The notes: generated from the letters alone by a model not told the origin. A stretch of DNA of 64,000 nucleotides from Haematococcus lacustris (GCA_030144725.1 JASKMD010000024.1:3277076-3341075), one strand, 5' to 3'. Counted from the stretch's first letter, positions 22,501 through 34,725 are shown. Translations and numbers: made by a program.

Positions 22501-25500
22501 TGGTCCTCGTTAAGCCAGCATTCGCAGCCATGGAGAGGGACAGTCTTCGCAGCCCCTCAGCTGGCATACTCCAGTGATATGGTGTGGTCTTGACGAGCAG
22601 CAGCGTGACTGCCACTGGGAGTATGGCTCCAAGCTCCATGGTGCTGAGTGCTGAGCATGAGTGCCACTGGGAGGCTGTGCCAAGCGCCAAAAGTTCACCT
22701 GCAACATTGTGTAGCCTCACTGGCAGAGGTTGCTCTCATTCCTGTGCCTGCCTCCCGCCCTGCAGCTCTTGAGCGAAGCCTGTGTGGTGACAGCAGTGCT
22801 GCAACAGCCATCCACCCTCATCACGCCCGTAAGTGTATTTGGCCTGGCCTGATCCGATCCGATCTGATCTGGCTTGATGTGGACTGACAAAACCTGGACA
22901 AGGGGAGGGGCTGCGATGTGCGGGTGGTAGTGTTGATTAACTGTGGCCATTTAATCAAGCTTGCAATAGGGAACAAGGCGGACACAAACCATGCACCTCT
23001 CCCTCCATTGAAACGCCAAAACTATCCTGTTGCCGCGGTCGCTGCTTCGGTGCAGATACTGTGCAATTTCTACAGCCAGGTCTTCTTGATCGCGCCATTC
23101 GGGATCCCCAGCAACTGGCCAGCAAACGTGACTACCAGCTGTCTGGTGACGTCAGACTCGTCTGCCTACATCCAGGTACTCCTACACCAAAGCTGTCATG
23201 TCGTGCCTTGTATTACTGCGCATTGCGTTCCCTTGCCAACTTGAACCCTCTCAACATATTATGGCTCATGAAAACAACATGGCTTCTGATTCATGGCTCA
23301 TGGCTGATGATAACAGCATGGCTCATGGCTCATGGCTACAACAAGAAATAGGAACTACCTACTCATCCTTGCATCCCCACATCTACCTCTTGGGGTGCCG
23401 GGTCGCAACCAGTCTGATACAGGGTCAGTGCCGCGTAGGGCCCAGCCCTACCCAGCTGTGCCTGACTGTCTGTGCAGCTGCGTCTGACCACTGCTGCCTG
23501 GACCACCTTCAACCAGCTGTACAGCAGCCAGGCAGGCATCACCCCACTGGCGGCAGCCATTTTGAAGAGCTGCTCAGACATGGTGAGGGGGAGGGGTGGA
23601 AGGGTTAATGCCTGCGGCTACCAGTTGCAGGCACCCAGGTGGGCAGCCCTGTACAGCCCTGTACAGCTGGGCAGCTGGGCAGCTGGGCAGCTGGGCAGCT
23701 GTACATATGGTTAGCTGCACAAGGCGGATGTCAGCATGTCAGCATCGAGCAGCTGGGCAGTGGGGTGGCCCGTTGTACGATTGTCACGAGGCTGCACCAA
23801 CTCGCTGACTGACTGCCTGCGGCCACTGCCAGCTTGTAAACATTGCTGCTGCAAGGCCTTGGGCTGGTTGGGCTGGTGAGGCTGTCATGTTGCTTGTTGC
23901 CCTGGCGGTGCTCTTTTCCTGGAGACCACTGTGGCCTGTAGCCAGCGGCGCAGCTCAGAGCCCGCTCCGTGCTCCCTGACCTGCGCCGCGTGCCCGCTTC
24001 AACGCTGCTGCCATGCCTGCAGATCTACATGACTAGCTCATGTGGCAGCTCTGCTGTGCGCCGTATCCAACGCTTTGAGTGCGTCAACAATGCAGGTGCA
24101 TACTGAGCAGCCCACCCCTAGCGCTTCTTTCCTACTCATGAGCATGTTGCACTGGCTGCTGCACTAGCAATGGTGTTTGGGGGTGCCTCGGAGTCACCAT
24201 TGCGTGCCTGAATCTGGGGCAAAGCCAGCAACGCTAATGCCGCACCACACTCCAGCTGCCAAGGGCTGTTAGGCACATAGTAGGAGGAGGGTACTGAAGC
24301 ATGGATCACAGTCTGCTAGGCTGCAGCTCTGTCTGTGCGGCTGCGTCTGACTAATGCTCCAAGGCCTAGCCGCGGTGTAACTGGCATTGCTGTTAGCCTT
24401 ACAAGCATGAAGCTGTTGGTTTTGATGAGGTGCCCAGTGGTCTAGGGGAAAAGAGTGCCACCGGTGTGGGGTTTGTAGTCATCAAGGGTGCGACCGAGGA
24501 TGCTTGAAATTGATTGGAGTAGCTAATTGAGATTACCCACAGTCAAACATGTTGTTCCATGTTGAATGAGTTTTGTTTGACAGCTAGGCTGCAGTTGATG
24601 AGGGCACTGACATTGTTAAGGACTGAGTGGCTGCGCCACAGCGCAACAAAGTGTGCGGCACTGCCCTGCTGCTGCTGGCGCTTCTGAGCTAATGCTCCTC
24701 CTCTGTTGTTGTTCATGCCATCCTTGATCCACAGGCATCCCCCCAGCCTCCCAGATCTTTGTGCCCCCTATCCCACCACCGCTGCCGCCCACACCAGTAA
24801 TGCCGCCCCTTGACTTGCCAGGTCAGTGAGCAAGTGACAAACTTGCAAGTCACATTGTTAAAGTGAGTCCGTATAACATGCATGCTGGCATGGCGATGTG
24901 AGTAGCTGCCTAGGGCCTGGGTTCATATGCGGGGCTGCTCCACTTCGCAGTTGATTCTCAGCAAGCTGACATGGCAGTCTGAGTGGATGGCTAGGGCTTG
25001 GTTTCACCTGTGGGGCTGCTGCACTGCTGTGACACACTGAGCTGGTGGTATGTGTCATGCACGCAGGCTACCGCGCGCTGTGGCCCACCACCTTGGGTGC
25101 GGTGCTGGTGTTCGACACCCCACGCACCCTGGCAGGCGCACTGAGCGTGTGCAGGGTGGGTGAACAACGGCTGGTCAACCCGGGCGAAAGGCCTGGGCAG
25201 GCTGCAGGCTAGGGCGTAACCCTAACCCGCTGCAGGCTATGGCTGGTGTGAGGCAGGGGCATGCAGGCCCCTACTCTGCAAGGGTGTCGGCCTGTGGGTA
25301 CATTGGGGATTAGGCAACTTACTGTGTGAACTCCTTTTACTACTCCACGCAAGGGACCAGGGCTCTTATGTGTCAGCAGGGTGGGGCTGGGCAGGGGGAG
25401 GGCCCCGAGCAGGGGGAGGAGCCAGTGCTGTTGTTGTTTGTTCTATGGCGACATCAACGCGACCGCGTTGACGTGAGCCTTGTTAAGGATGCTAGCCATC

Positions 25501-27763
25501 CGGCCATTGGGGCGTGCAGGGTCCTGCACTGCTTGGCTGGCTGAGGAGGGATTGAACAAAGACTCAGACAGATATGCATTCTAGAGTTTTCTGCCAGGCT
25601 CGGGCTGACAGTGTTGGACGATGCATGATGGACACGACCTCTACGCTGTGTTGCGTGTGCAGAGCTATGGCAACTACTTCCTTCGCCCTGGCAACCTGCT
25701 GTCCTTTCACTCCCAGGCGGAGGCTGTGGAGTTGTATCGGCTGATGCTGACCAACCCCATCACCAATGTGAGGGGAAGCCGCCCCGGGCACCAGCGTGCA
25801 CGGCAGGCTGCCCAGTGGGAAGCAAGGATCAGGGCAGCAAGGATATCACAGGGTGGGAGGCTGCAGCGGTCGGAGGGGAGGATGCAGTGAGAGGCTGTGA
25901 GGGGTTTGCCAGCCCCTCCTCTGGGGCAAGCATTTTTACCATCACCATGCACATGCTGCCATCTGTCATGGCTCTCATGGCCAGCGACCACACCCGTTGC
26001 CGCTGCGTTTGCTTGCCTCTGCTGCTACAGAATGCAGCTTGGAATGAGGCGTGGATTGGGCTCGTTGTGGGCACTGGCCAGGTGAGTGCCGCACTATAAG
26101 AACAGTGTAAATGTACATTGATTGCGTGCGGTCTACCAGCATAGGCCAACGCATAACCCGCCCAACCAGCTCAGGAGCATGCTGGTAGGGTATGAGTGCT
26201 CCATCGATTGCTATGATATGAGTGCTCCATCGACATGTAACAAAGCTTGAGTCGAGGGGGGGCCCGGGCTACCCAGCCACGCAGCCTTCTGCCATGTGGC
26301 CTGGGGCTGGCATGGGGGCACCTGGGGGTGGACCAGTGTGGGCAGGAGCTTTGGCACACACGTTGGCCACCTTCTCTGCTAATGCCACCACCCACATTGC
26401 CTGGCAGTTGCTGTGCCTCGCATCATGCTATTATCTTGATCCTCAGGCTGTCTGGCAAGTAAAGTTGTCAGGCATGCTGGTGTCTGAATGTTGGCTGGAT
26501 GGGTGTTTGGCCGTGGTGGGTGGGTGCCTTTGGCCACAGGATAGCCACAGGGCAATCTAGTGTCTGCCCTGATGTTCTGACTAGCCGTACCCGTGTACCT
26601 CAATGATTAACACCGCATTATGCCGGTTGATGCCGCATTAAGCAGGCGCCTGCCATTCCTGGAGTGTGGAGTGACAATAGCCCATTCGACTACTACCCTC
26701 CCTTGTACACCCAGTTCAGCTACGACCATACGTGAGTGCAGCAGCAGCTCAGCTCCAGCACAACCCCATGCACAAACAAGGATCATGTGGTCAGAGTACC
26801 AAGGTGCCCGGATGACACAACACCCCCGCGCAAGTGTGAGGAATGTGTCTATTGTTCAGCCATTTGCATGGAACCATTTACCTCTACAATTCCACCATGT
26901 GTATGTGTTCCATCTACCATCCACACACACTTGCCACTCTGCGCACACCCTGACAATTCGCCACTCTGCCGCTCTGCACTGGTGTCACGTACTTCTCTGG
27001 CTGCCAGGCCATGTGTGGCTGCCATACATGGCGAGTGCAAGTGGTGAATCAACCCAGCTGCTGCTGAGCTGCTGCCTTGCTGCCTGTGTGGGGCTGCTGC
27101 AGGCGCTCACAGCTGTATGCATACTACTTGAGGTAAGGCCCCTCAATAACCAGCAACCACACCAGGCTGGCACCAAGCACACCGTCAGCAGAGGCAGGCA
27201 CGCACCACAGCAGCAGCACGACGTAGGCGCAGGCAGCGGTCAGCAGGCACAGCGTTTCACTCATGGCGCAAGCATTGTGATGCAGCCTCTCCTTCCACTT
27301 GCATGTGTAAACCCCCCGTTACCTGACTTCTTGGCTGCCACTTTCTCGCATTGGCAAGCCTCCTTTCCTTGACTTCTTGGCTCACACTTGACAGTCTACG
27401 CAGATGTGTTTAGGCTGCACTCATACGCCAGTAACACAGTAGCTGCTGGCTGCTTGCTAAATTTCAAGCCTCCCGCATCAGTTCTCAAGCCACCAAGGCA
27501 GGCACTGCTGTTTCTGTGTGTGTGTCCCCCTTGTGCTCTGTGTGTGCATTCTGTGCTTTTTCCGTTCGGATAGCGGTGCAGTAGATCTGTTTGATGCAGG
27601 GGTGTTCAGCAGTCTACTGTGTAGCGACATGGTAGTGAGGTTGTCTGACGATTGCAATGTGGCTGCATGGCAATGCAGGTGCACCTATGCGGCTGGAACT
27701 TGCGCCTGGCGCAACACCCCTACCTTGACAGAGCTCCGACCCTTCCTGTGCCGCGTCACCTAG
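16538..27763 (+). CDS. secreted pherophorin-like, proline-rich, C-type-lectin protein
   Basis: The ATG at 16538 opens a hydrophobic signal peptide (LLAVLLLLCTQ). Phase-consistent exons: 16538-16613, 16829-16905, 17090-17155, 18176-18238, 20206-20345, 20699-20829, 21113-22108, 22766-22828, 23056-23175, 23478-23582, 24023-24095, 24735-24821, 25067-25155, 25663-25767, 26031-26081, 26646-26731, 27008-27043 and 27679-27763; a small exon before 18176 is still missing. Domains: signal; a pherophorin-like domain (FPFETCKVSQLRGRYQ, TRCCDTNFDML, GVELCFSLRPPCP, GYQCCPSGIVEV) to about residue 180; a 330-residue proline rod; a linker with further cysteines; and a C-terminal lectin-type domain (NYFLRPGNLLSFHSQAEA, AWIGLVVGTGQ, VWSDNSPFDY, ELRPFLCRV). 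About 815 residues. Inferred role: extracellular-matrix glycoprotein, possibly sugar-binding. The rod needs a frame change (see findings). Confidence 0.75.
17400..17625 (-). pseudogene. Fanzor/TnpB-like fragment (copy 2), degenerate
   Basis: It lies in an intron of the lectin gene, antisense to it. It reads WVDRDCRAAPNMQRIGES, then RWRPLELCWWPEQ, then LPAKGREHPGG. Relative to copy 1 the RuvC motif has lost the Asn (CNAALN to CRAAPN), a stop codon precedes the Trp, and the frame breaks after about 45 codons. It is followed by GCACAGTAGTATGTGCC, as in copies 1 and 3. Confidence 0.6.
17690..17850 (-). repeat. diverged solo 3' module of the Fanzor-like family
   Basis: It shares the order GCAGCTACA, CTGCG, GGCCTGACCCCCTAAGGGG and ACTGACACGGCTTA with the modules at 4.8 and 19.1 kb, but is clearly more diverged. 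Confidence 0.35.
19000..19230 (-). repeat. 3' module following Fanzor-like copy 3, candidate guide-RNA region
   Basis: Read on the minus strand from the nuclease stop: GCACAGTAGTGTGTGCC, AGCTGTGTCAGCTTGCATTA, then a hairpin with the perfect 8-bp stem CCGTACTG/CAGTACGG around GTCGCCCCCAGGC, then AGCCTCAGGAGTCTGGGGCT. The last unit is repeated once more at 19020-19040. Conservation with the 3' flanks of copies 1 and 2, and with ORF-less copies, suggests a functional RNA or element end; this is inference. Confidence 0.5.
19231..19345 (-). pseudogene. Fanzor/TnpB-like fragment (copy 3), extreme C-terminus
   Basis: It reads PPAKCREYPGLGYKRLRD, then RAPKAQAQPQPVAQ and stop, matching the tail of copy 1 (LPAKGKEYPGLGYKRLRD). 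The RuvC motif is not present. It lies in an intron of the lectin gene, antisense to it. Confidence 0.6.
22300..22470 (-). repeat. solo 3' module of the Fanzor-like family
   Basis: It matches the modules at 4.8 and 19.1 kb through CCCGAGGCTGCAGGTGCC, GTTGCCCGACCCCTCAG, CTAGACAATGTGGCATGACA and GCTCTAATGCAAGCTGA. No nuclease frame is present. It lies in the intron after the proline-rod exon of the lectin gene. Confidence 0.6.
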
Positions 27764-28373
27764 GAACATCCATCCTCAGCCGGCATGTGCAGTGCTCCAG
27801 CTCCATGTCCCTAGCCCTCCAATGTGATTCTTTGGCAATGGGTTGCAGTCCGGCTTCGCCACCTGGTTGTTGCTGGGCAGCAACTCCTGCTGAACCCTGC
27901 CAAATCGGTTTATTTGTGGGAATTGGATTGCTTCTTCAATTGATATACATTGAGAAACTAAAACTCAGGAGCGCTGGTCCAAGTCGAGTGCCATTGAGCA
28001 CCATTACTTGGAATTTGTCACAATTGACTGTGAGATGCTTCCTGTCTACAAAGCTCGCAACTGGCACACCAGCCTCTGCGGCCCATACGCAGAGACGCTC
28101 ATTAACAGTAGCAGTAGCTTACATGTTTTATGTGCAGCAGCAGTAGCATGGCATGGTGATGATGATGATGTGGCTTACACCGCTTAAGCCGTCAGCCGTT
28201 AGGCTGCTAGGCCGCCCTCCCCCTCTAGGGGTTCGGGACTTTCTGTAACGCACTTCAAAGCAATGTGCTATGTGCAGCAGCAGTAGCATGGCATGGCAAC
28301 AGTGCTCGATGGCATGGCAACATGCATAACCTAGCAGAGAGCCTGATTTAAAGCCCTGGTTACCACTGCTGTG
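27764..28373. other. intergenic, holds a short dispersed repeat
   Basis: About 28168-28250 has ACCGCTTAAGCC, GCCGCCCTCCCCCTCTAGG and GGTTCGGGACT. Related sequence occurs at 1790-1840 and, for the first motif inverted, at 3280-3300. A GCAGCAGTAGCATGGCATGG unit occurs twice nearby (28135 and 28275). The 5' region of FolD should be at the right end. Confidence 0.5.
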
Positions 28374-31300
28374 ATGACGAGCTCAGGGGCAACTGCGGAC
28401 ATGGAAGCGGCACCCGCGGCGTTAATGACCGGGAACATGATTGATGGGAAAGCCGTCGCAGCACAGATACGCTCGTGGGTCTGCCCATCTCATTGGGGCA
28501 CCTCATTACACTCATTGATGGTGCTACCATTCATTTTTCGCGCAGGGAGATTCAGCAGCAGGTGGAAGAGCTCCGCAGCAAGTACAAGCGGGTAAGGCAG
28601 CACTTATGATCAGCAATCTCCATCCTCCGACCTGCGTGCAATGAGATAGTCGCCCATTGGTAGAAACGCACACCACCAGAGATATTGCTTGACATCTAGT
28701 AGGACTATTAGCCCAGTTGCCTTGAAACACTAGTATACATAAACCTTAGCTGAGGCAGTGGTCCTCTTGCAGCTGCTAGAAGTCCACAACCACGTACTCC
28801 TTGCCATTGCCCTTGTCCATGGGAGGCTGGGTGGCTGCCTTTCGGTTTACCTCGGTGGGCTGGGTGGGCAAGGGCTGCTGGGACCAGGCGGGTGTGGAGC
28901 TCCAGGCGGGTGTGGCGGGTGTGGAGCTCATTGAGGCGTTCCGCCCTATGCTCCTGATTTTTGCCGCCATCCTTGTTTTCACCGCGGCGCCATCCTGCGC
29001 CCCTGCTTGCAGCCCAGGCCCAGGTGCCCCCTATACATCCCTAGCCCAGCACATCCTCACAGCAGCTGCTGCAGCCTGTGTGCAGGTCCCTGGGTTGGCT
29101 GTGGTCATTGTGGGAGAGCGCAAAGACAGCCAGACCTACGTGCGCATGAAGAAGAAAGCATGCGAGGAAGTGAGAAATGCATGGAGGGAAGCCGCATGGG
29201 ACGCATGCAGATTGCAATGGCTGATGGGCGTGAAATTGAAAGCAGCAGTGGGCAGCATCAGAAGCAGGAGCAGACGCCGTTGAGTAAGGAAATAGCCAGA
29301 GTTATGAACCATCAAATACCCATACATGTGACCAGCAACTGTGACTGCATGCTGAGATTGCACATGGGATGCATGTGTGCAAGCACATCGCTACGTTGGT
29401 GAGAGTTGTTTACATTGTACTATGCAGGTTGGCATCCTGTCCTTTGGGTCTGACCTGCCGGAGTCTGCCACTCAAGCGGAGGTGTTGAAGGTGGTGCAGG
29501 ACCTCAACAGCAACCCAGACGTGCACGGCATCCTAGTGCAGCTGCCGGTGCGTGATTAGTGCATTAGCTGCAGCAACCAGCGGGCACATGGTTGGAGGGG
29601 GCCATGGTAGGTGCGAGGGCGGGAGCGCAGGATGGCGGGCAGGCTGGGTGGGGTGGGACGGGGTCTGCTGCTGCTGCTGCTGCTGCTGCCACCCACCCAG
29701 CCCATACCTTTTGAGGCCCCTTACCCCATGTGAGTGACAATAACGATCACAAGTGGTGATGATAGTCATGGTGATGATGGCCCCATGCGCTGTTGCCTGC
29801 ACAGCTGCCACGCCACATGGACGAAGAGGTGGTACTGGGCGCCATAAGTTTGGAAAAGGACGTGGACGGCTTCCATCCACTGAACATGGGCAGCTTGACC
29901 ATGAAGGTGTGACATCCTGGATCTGATCGTGCAAGAAGTGGCCGATGAGCGTCAGTTAATGATGGAGTTGAGGCGTCTGGCAGCAGATGGAGGACTGATG
30001 GGAACAGTTGCCCCCTACTTTGTCAGTGCTTCATACCTTGCTGCATACCTTGCTGCATACCTTGCTGCATACCTTGCTGCATACCTTGCTGCATACCTTG
30101 CTGCATACCTTGCTGCATACCTTGCTGCATACCTTGCTGCATACCTTGCTGCATACCTTGCTTGTTGAAGAGGCCTGGGGGGCAACATGCCATGCATGTG
30201 GCACTGCAGCAATGCCAATCTTTCCCATGCATGCAAGCATGTCCCAACCTCTGCCTATGCTTGCAGGGGCGTGAGCCCCTATTCGCCCCCTGTACCCCTC
30301 TAGGCTGCATCGAGCTGCTGAAGCGATGTGGCATACCCATCAAGGGCCAACGGGCAGTGGTGGTGGGTGGCATGCTCAACCCCCTGACTGCCCCCTGACT
30401 CGCCCAATCGCTGTGGTGGCCAGTGGCCCAGGCAGTCCCCGCCCGTGTTGTGTGGTACGCCTGCCTCGGCCCTGAAGGCAGCAGCATTGAGGAGCTTTAG
30501 GCAGCAGCATTGAGGAGCTTTAGGCAGCAGCATTGAGGAGCTTTAGGCAGCAGCATTGAGGAGCTTTAGGCAGCAGCATTGAGGAGCTTTAGGCAGCAGC
30601 CTTGAGGAGCTTTAAGCAGCAGCATTGAGGAGCTTTAGGCAGCAGCATTGAGGAGCTTTAGGCAGCAGCATTGAGGAGCTTTAGGCAGCAGCATTGAGGA
30701 GCTTTAGGCAGCAGCATTGAGGAGCTTTAGGCAGCAGCATTGAGGAGCTTTAGGCAGCAGCATTGAGGAGCTTTAGGCAGCAGTGGTAATGATGAGCTGA
30801 TGGCCTGACTACCAGAGTAGTATACGACAACAGCGCTGGTGAGCACGGGCCATCAGTGCTCAATGCAATCAATGCGATGGGTGGGCAACACACCATGCTG
30901 AGTCTGTTGGAGTTCAGAGGTCAGGTAAGTCAGTTGAAGGGTGGTGGATGCAGGTGGGCCGCAGCAACATCGTGGGCATGCCAGTGGCGCTGCTGCTCAA
31001 CAAGTGTGACGCCACGGTCACAGTGTGCCACTCTGGCACCAAGGTGATTCCCCCTGCATGACCCCACCTGCATGGCCCCACCTGCATGGCCCCACCTGCA
31101 TGGCCCCACCTGCATGGCCCCACCTGCATGGCTCCACCTGCATGGCCCCACCTGCTACAACTGCTCCACCCACTGCGTACCCACCCACCCACCCACCCAC
31201 CCACCCACCCACCCACCCACCCACCCACCCACCCACCCACCCACCCACCCACCCACCCACCCACCCACCCACCCACCCACCCACCCACCCACCCACCCAC

Positions 31301-33493
31301 CCACCCACCCACCCACCCACCCACCCACCCACCCACCCACCCACCCACCCACCCACCCACCCACCCACCCACCCACCCACCCACCCACCCACCCACCCAC
31401 CCACCCACCCACCCACCCACCCACCCACCCACCCACCCACCCACCCACCCATGCCCACCCACCATTTCTACCTTTCTGCCTGTCTGGCTCTTTGCACCCT
31501 CCCCTCGGTGGAGCTGTCTTCAGCTGACAAGCAGAGTGAAAAGAAAGTAAAGAAGTAAATCAGTGTATGGATATGAAAGCTATAAGTAAACCAGTGAAGA
31601 TGAATAAACAAACAGAGCTGGCTGCCAAACTCCAGAGCATCTTGTACAGATCACCCCTGGATCGCCTACAACAGCACACTCCAGCATTACCTGGCACTAC
31701 CTCCTCAGCACTGCACCACTGCACCGCAGACCCTTCACAGCTGATAGCCCTATCTTGTGCGCATGTCTCCCGCATACGTTTTATGGCGGCCCAATCTATG
31801 GCAGCCCATGCGCTGCCTGGCTGGCCTGCTGTACTGTTTGCGTGCCTCAACGGGCCCTTCCCAGCCCCTTGTAACCAGTTTCCTGCGCGCTTCCTGACCC
31901 TTGTCAGCAGTGTTTTGGGCCTGACTCTCCTGGGTGGTGTGGGGTGAGCTTGCATGGCCCCTTCCAGGCAGCAGGTGCTGTGTGCTGCCTGCTGCCCAGG
32001 ACATGGAGTCCATTGTGAGGCAGGCAGACATTGTGATTGCGGCGTGTGGACAGCCAGCCATGATCAAGGGCAGCTGGATCAAACCCGGGGCGGCTGTCAT
32101 TGATGTGGGCACCAATCCAGTGCCAGACACTACCAAGAAGGCAGGCTTCAGGTGCTGCCCTCTTCCCCCTCCTTCTCCTCCTCCACGTCACTCCTTCCCC
32201 TCTCACTCCTCCCACCACACGCTACCTTCATTACCCCATGTCACACCCACACCCATTACACTTTCCCGACACTTCCATCAAACCCCTTGTGCCTCAGTCA
32301 CCTTTTCACACCTTCACTCACACACCCACTCATCTTGGCTCACATCTCATGCACACACCCTGCTCCTCCCACTCCTCCCACACCTTCCTCACACAGCCCC
32401 ACTCCCGGCTCGGGCCTGCCTAGCTGCCATGGAGATGTCACACCAACAGCCCGCCCGCCTGACACCCAGCAAGGCCTGGACCTGGTCGGAGACCCCAGTG
32501 CTACCCCCCACAGCCCGCCCGCCCGCCTGCCTGCCTACAGCCTCTGACCTGCCCCAGCCGCACATGGCATGAGCTGTGAGCCTCACCACGATTGCCCTGC
32601 AATACTATGTCCCATGCTGCAGGCTGGTGGGCGATGTGGAGTATGATGAAGCCGTGAAGGTGGCGGGGGCCATCACCCCGGTGCCGGGTGGAGTCGGCCC
32701 AATGACGATCACCATGCTGCTAAAGGTAAGCCTGTGCATGTGCTTTTTTATGATGGGCAGGCGCGCGTGCCATGGTCACAACCTGGACCCTCTGGGTTGG
32801 GTACTACTTATGACTACCCTGGCCAATTGCTTGCATCACTTACCACGGCATCTAGCAGCAACCAGCATTTGGCACTGCACTTGGCTTGCGTGCCTTGTGT
32901 CACACTATTGTCACAAGCACGTGGCGACCGCCAGCGCATAGCATCTGGCACCGCACTTGAAAGGTACCAGAGCCACTGCAACACATCAAGTCAAAGACTC
33001 AGCCGACCAGTGTGAAGGCTGACATGCCATGTGCCACAGCTTTGTCACACCCCTTACCTCCATGGCTGCTCAAGTCACATGGTTTCAGGTTAAGCACACC
33101 CAATGCACATGTCTGCATGACACCCTGTCTTGCTACCCTGCCTGCTTAACAACAGGCTCCAATGGCGACCAATCGATTCGTGAAGTTGAACCCGGCCTGC
33201 TTCTGTGGCGCACTTATCTGTGGCACATCCATTGCAATGCCATGGCAGAAGAGGCATACACATGTAGGGGTGTGCTGACTCCAAGCACATATGGTGTATT
33301 GCAGAACACCTTGGCCAGTGCACAGAGGGCCATGGCTAAGACCAGCCCTGGAGTTCAAGGGAGACTCAGGTGCGCTGCCTGCACGGCAACCAACCCTTGC
33401 CTTCCCTACATCTCCTGGAGCAACTACTGTGCATCACACCCTATTTGCTGTACATCACTCATCGTGCATGGTGCATTGCATGCTGGGCTGTGA
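28374..33493 (+). CDS. folD: bifunctional methylenetetrahydrofolate dehydrogenase/cyclohydrolase
   Basis: Ten exons join in phase: 28374-28474, 28546-28591, 29086-29169, 29428-29547, 29805-29906, 30267-30362, 30954-31043, 32000-32151, 32623-32725 and 33305-33493, for 360 residues. FolD interconverts 5,10-methylene-, 5,10-methenyl- and 10-formyl-tetrahydrofolate using NADP. Visible family motifs are the substrate-site Tyr and Lys in [14 protein letters not shown], the segment [28 protein letters not shown], the dinucleotide-binding [42 protein letters not shown], and [12 protein letters not shown] near the end. The N-terminus (about 35 residues, Ala/Thr-rich) may hold a short organelle-targeting extension or be cytosolic. 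The last exon runs [12 protein letters not shown] and then about 45 unusual residues, so the true end may use another splice. Its introns carry four tandem repeats. Confidence 0.93.
30029..30165. repeat. 12-bp tandem repeat in a folD intron
   Basis: About eleven near-identical copies of CTTGCTGCATAC. Confidence 0.95.
30483..30785. repeat. 23-bp tandem repeat in a folD intron
   Basis: About thirteen copies of a unit built from GCATTGAGGAGCTTTAGGC plus AGCA, with single-base variants (CCTTGAGG, TTTAAGC). Confidence 0.95.
31056..31155. repeat. 14-bp tandem repeat in a folD intron
   Basis: Seven copies of CCTGCATGGCCCCA, one with TGGCTCCA. Confidence 0.93.
31179..31451. repeat. (CCCA)n tetranucleotide array
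   Basis: About 68 uninterrupted CCCA copies in the 956-bp intron before the 32.0 kb exon of folD. Confidence 0.97.
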
Positions 33494-34725
33494 CATTGGG
33501 CTGACCTAGATGACAGCACCAGCAGCAGCAGCAGCAGCAGCTGGGGTGACTGATGCCACGACAACAGCCAACCTGCGTGTGCTGTGTGGTGGGCTAGAGG
33601 CTGGATCAAAACATTCAGACGTGCGCTTGCACTGCGCAGGCCAAAGCTGCCATGGATGGCTTCGGGAGGCGCGGACGGCATGGCAGCAGTGGGGCTTGGT
33701 GCTCTGGTCCTTGGAGCAGTACTGCGCCATGCTGCCGCACCGTGCCTTGCGTTGTTGCAGCGAACGCGGCGGCGATCTGTTGGGCGCAGTCAATGAGCGA
33801 GGCGAGGCAAGGAGACGCAGGGGGTGACGAGCAACAACCGTGCTACATGATGGTCCTCAACAAGCTGCTTTGTATGCCCATTTTAGTACATTAGTCCTGT
33901 TTAGGCACAAGGTATGCGCTTTCCGCCAGCAGTAATGTTGGCTTGTACTCCCGCTCCGCTCTCCCTATAAGAGTTATGATGAAATCACAGGCTACGGATT
34001 CTGCAGCTGTGGCAGCCTCTGGTGTGTGTCTCCCACTCCATTAATAAACTAGTACCTGGTTATGATAGTAATTGGACCCTACCCAGCCTTTGTAATATAC
34101 CATTGAACACAGGCTGCGAGCACATCATTGTAAAGGCTACTGCTAGTGTGCCTAATGCCCAGTTCAGCTCCGCCCATCTGATGTGTGCCTCTAGCTGAAG
34201 CTCCAACCAACCGAGTGCTAACTGACTGCCTTGGACAATGGGTTTGGTAATCTTCATGCAAGGACATGCCACCTTACCCAAGCCTCTTACTCAAGAACAT
34301 CCCCTTGTTGACTTCTGTACCTGGATATTGCCACCGCTTGTGCGAAAGGGCGTTTTCCTGCTCACTCCTCGCCTTGCATACCTATCTCACTAAACCCACC
34401 GAACCAAACCTTGTCGCGTTTTGTGTGCTCTATGCCCGCCTCTACGCGTTCCTGTCTGGGTGTGACATGGCGGGACGGCCCAGCCACCTGCACAGCTCAG
34501 TGGGCTCGAAGCCCACTGTTATTTGCTATGTTCAACGCGGTATACACTGTTCGACCATAGAAGCTACAGTGCTCTTCAGCCCAGTACATCACACTCCGTC
34601 GCGTCGATTTGTATTTAAATAGTGATGGGCGCCCGTGCCGCGCTCCGAAGCCTCTACGGCTTGACGCAGCAATCGTTTGCTACAGCCACTGAGCATTGGA
34701 TGCTCTTCGACATGTGAGCCTGGAA
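33494..34725. other. intergenic between folD and TTLL9
   Basis: 33510-33827 is an Ala/Arg-rich frame without recognisable domain. 34085-34200 is a copy of a dispersed repeat also found at 42.17-42.24 kb. 34600-34725 (TTTAAATAG, then GC-rich sequence) should contain the TTLL9 promoter; no core element can be named with certainty. Confidence 0.4.
34085..34200. repeat. dispersed repeat, copy A
   Basis: It shares GGCTGCGAGC, CATCATTGTAAAGGCTACTG, AGTGTGCCTAATGC and TTCAGCTC in the same order with 42165-42235. Confidence 0.75.

Noticed and set aside
31018..31465. GGWV or THPP repeat proteins
   Set aside because: These are translations of the CCCA array inside a folD intron.
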